NCBI GenBank assembly: GCA_003224195.1 | Contig: QHYP01000150.1 | Span: 1-7,793, forward strand | DNA from: Acidobacteriota bacterium | Lineage (GTDB): Bacteria > Acidobacteriota > Terriglobia > Acidiferrales > UBA7541 | DNA length: 7,793 nucleotides | Direction of reading: 5' to 3' | Shown here: positions 6,930-7,793 of the stretch, one piece after another | Numbering within the stretch: the stretch's first letter is position 1 | Layout: each line of letters opens with the position of its first letter | The notes under the pieces: model-generated | Told to the model about the DNA's origin: nothing | The model's input: only the letters and a program-made list of their open reading frames with translations | Databases searched by the model: none | Position numbers and translations under genes: made by a program

Positions 6930-7793
6930 CTAAAACTTGGTGACTTCGGTGAAGCGAAAATCGCCGATCTTCATTGCCGGCACGACCATCTCGAACGCTT
7001 CTTCGCCCGTCGCGCGTACTGCTGGACCCAAAAGCTCAACGTTGCGCAGCATTTCGAGGATGCTCTGGTTGAAGCGGAAATTGCGCACCGCAGTAGTGAC
7101 GCGGCCTTTCTCCACGAGGAAGAGACCATCGCGCGTCATCCCGGTAAGTACTTTTTCGTAGGGGTCTACTTCCCGGATGTACCAAAGCCGTGTGGCAAGC
7201 AGCCCGCGTTCGGTGGAGCAAATCATCTGATCGAAGCTGGCTTTGCCACCCGAGAAGACCAAATTCATCGGTGCCTCGCCGTATTCGTTGGGCAACGGAA
7301 ATCCATGCCCCGTCGGTTTCTTGCGCGCCCGCCTTGCTGCATAACGCGAATAGACCAGGTTTTTCGGAACGCCGCTGTCCACCAGAAGAACGCGCTGCCG
7401 GGGCAGGCCTTCCCCATCGAACGGCGCACCAAGCTGCAGCGGATTGTAGACATCGTCGAGGATGGTGATGTTCTTGCCGAAGACCCGTTTACCCATGCGG
7501 CCGTTCAAGCAAGAGCGCTTGTCTTCAAGGGCGGTCGCAGCGAAATCATAGAAGAGAAAGCCGACGAGATCGAGGACGGCCGCGGGCTCGAGAATGACCG
7601 TGTACCGGCCCGGTTCGAGCTCCCTGGGACCCGTGGACCGGTGAGCTTTATCACTTGCTCTCTGCGCGAGTTCGAGCGAGTTGAAGCCTGCAACGCTCGC
7701 CGAGTTGGCCTTGGCCCAGCTTGTCGCACCCTCTTCCTGCATAGTCACGGAAAACTCGGCCCGGGTTTGCCGGTAAGCGGCAAAAAGGCCGCG
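6930..7793 (-). CDS. TldD/PmbA family protein, PmbA (TldE)-like, C-terminal part (5' end beyond window)
   Basis: In characterised systems TldD and TldE/PmbA form a cytoplasmic metalloprotease pair that trims unfolded peptides, for example modified peptide precursors and the CcdA antitoxin. The TAG stop is at 6930-6932 and the frame stays open to 7793, giving 287 visible codons of an expected ~430-480. The GTG at 7748 is probably internal, because the codons before it (RGLFAAYRQTRAEFS) already fit the family. Family marks: a VILEPAAVLDLVGFL strand/helix, GKRVFGKNITILDD, the PFDGEGLPRQR segment (DDEG-like in relatives), PTGHGF, LWYIREVDPYEKVLTGMTRDGLFLVEKGRV and the ending RFTEVTKF. The place where TldD carries HExxxH instead reads VLDLVGFL with no His, so this matches the non-metal-binding PmbA/TldE partner. 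A tldD gene may lie just past the right edge, the usual operon order, but that is not visible. It is followed by gltB on the same strand after 95 bp. Confidence 0.85.
   Translation of the reverse strand, partial: RGLFAAYRQTRAEFSVTMQEEGATSWAKANSASVAGFNSLELAQRASDKAHRSTGPRELEPGRYTVILEPAAVLDLVGFLFYDFAATALEDKRSCLNGRMGKRVFGKNITILDDVYNPLQLGAPFDGEGLPRQRVLLVDSGVPKNLVYSRYAARRARKKPTGHGFPLPNEYGEAPMNLVFSGGKASFDQMICSTERGLLATRLWYIREVDPYEKVLTGMTRDGLFLVEKGRVTTAVRNFRFNQSILEMLRNVELLGPAVRATGEEAFEMVVPAMKIGDFRFTEVTKF

Noticed and set aside
7746..7748. GTG as the start of the pmbA-like gene
   Set aside because: The frame stays open to the window end and the 15 upstream codons fit the family; a 272-residue protein would lack the N-terminal domain.

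Overview
The window looks like a piece of an Acidobacteriota chromosome (soil-type, fairly GC-rich). The main reason is the left-hand gene: a very large Oar-like TonB-dependent receptor of the kind greatly expanded in that phylum, ending in the typical aromatic C-terminus. This taxonomic placement is inference from protein style, since no rRNA or marker gene is present.

Layout: (1) 1-2279, plus strand, is the C-terminal ~758 residues of the receptor beta-barrel, cut off by the left window edge. (2) 2280-2442 is a short gap between convergent genes, holding a strong symmetric hairpin at 2302-2331 that can end transcription from both sides. (3) 2443-6834, minus strand, is a complete glutamate synthase large subunit (GltB, 1463 aa) with all four domains, the N-terminal nucleophile cysteine after a 32-residue propeptide, the FMN barrel and the three 3Fe-4S cysteines. 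It lacks the ferredoxin loop, so it is of the NAD(P)H type. (4) 6835-6929 is a 95-bp gap. (5) 6930-7793, minus strand, is the C-terminal part of a TldD/PmbA-family protein lacking the HExxxH metal motif in the visible part (PmbA/TldE-like). Its 5' end lies beyond the right window edge.

The minus-strand pair reads pmbA-like -> gltB and may be cotranscribed, although the 95-bp gap allows a separate promoter. The receptor is an unrelated convergent gene. GltB would make glutamate from glutamine and 2-oxoglutarate in the cytoplasm. It needs a GltD-type electron-delivery subunit, and none is next to it here: the gene downstream is the convergent receptor and the gene upstream is pmbA-like.

I see no RNA gene, mobile element, CRISPR array or obvious new system. 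This is mostly ordinary housekeeping and surface-protein DNA. The points worth a second look are the unpartnered gltB, a Gly at a usually Glu position in its FMN domain, a small tandem duplication in its propeptide, its unusual C-terminal tail, and four closely spaced cysteine pairs in the receptor.
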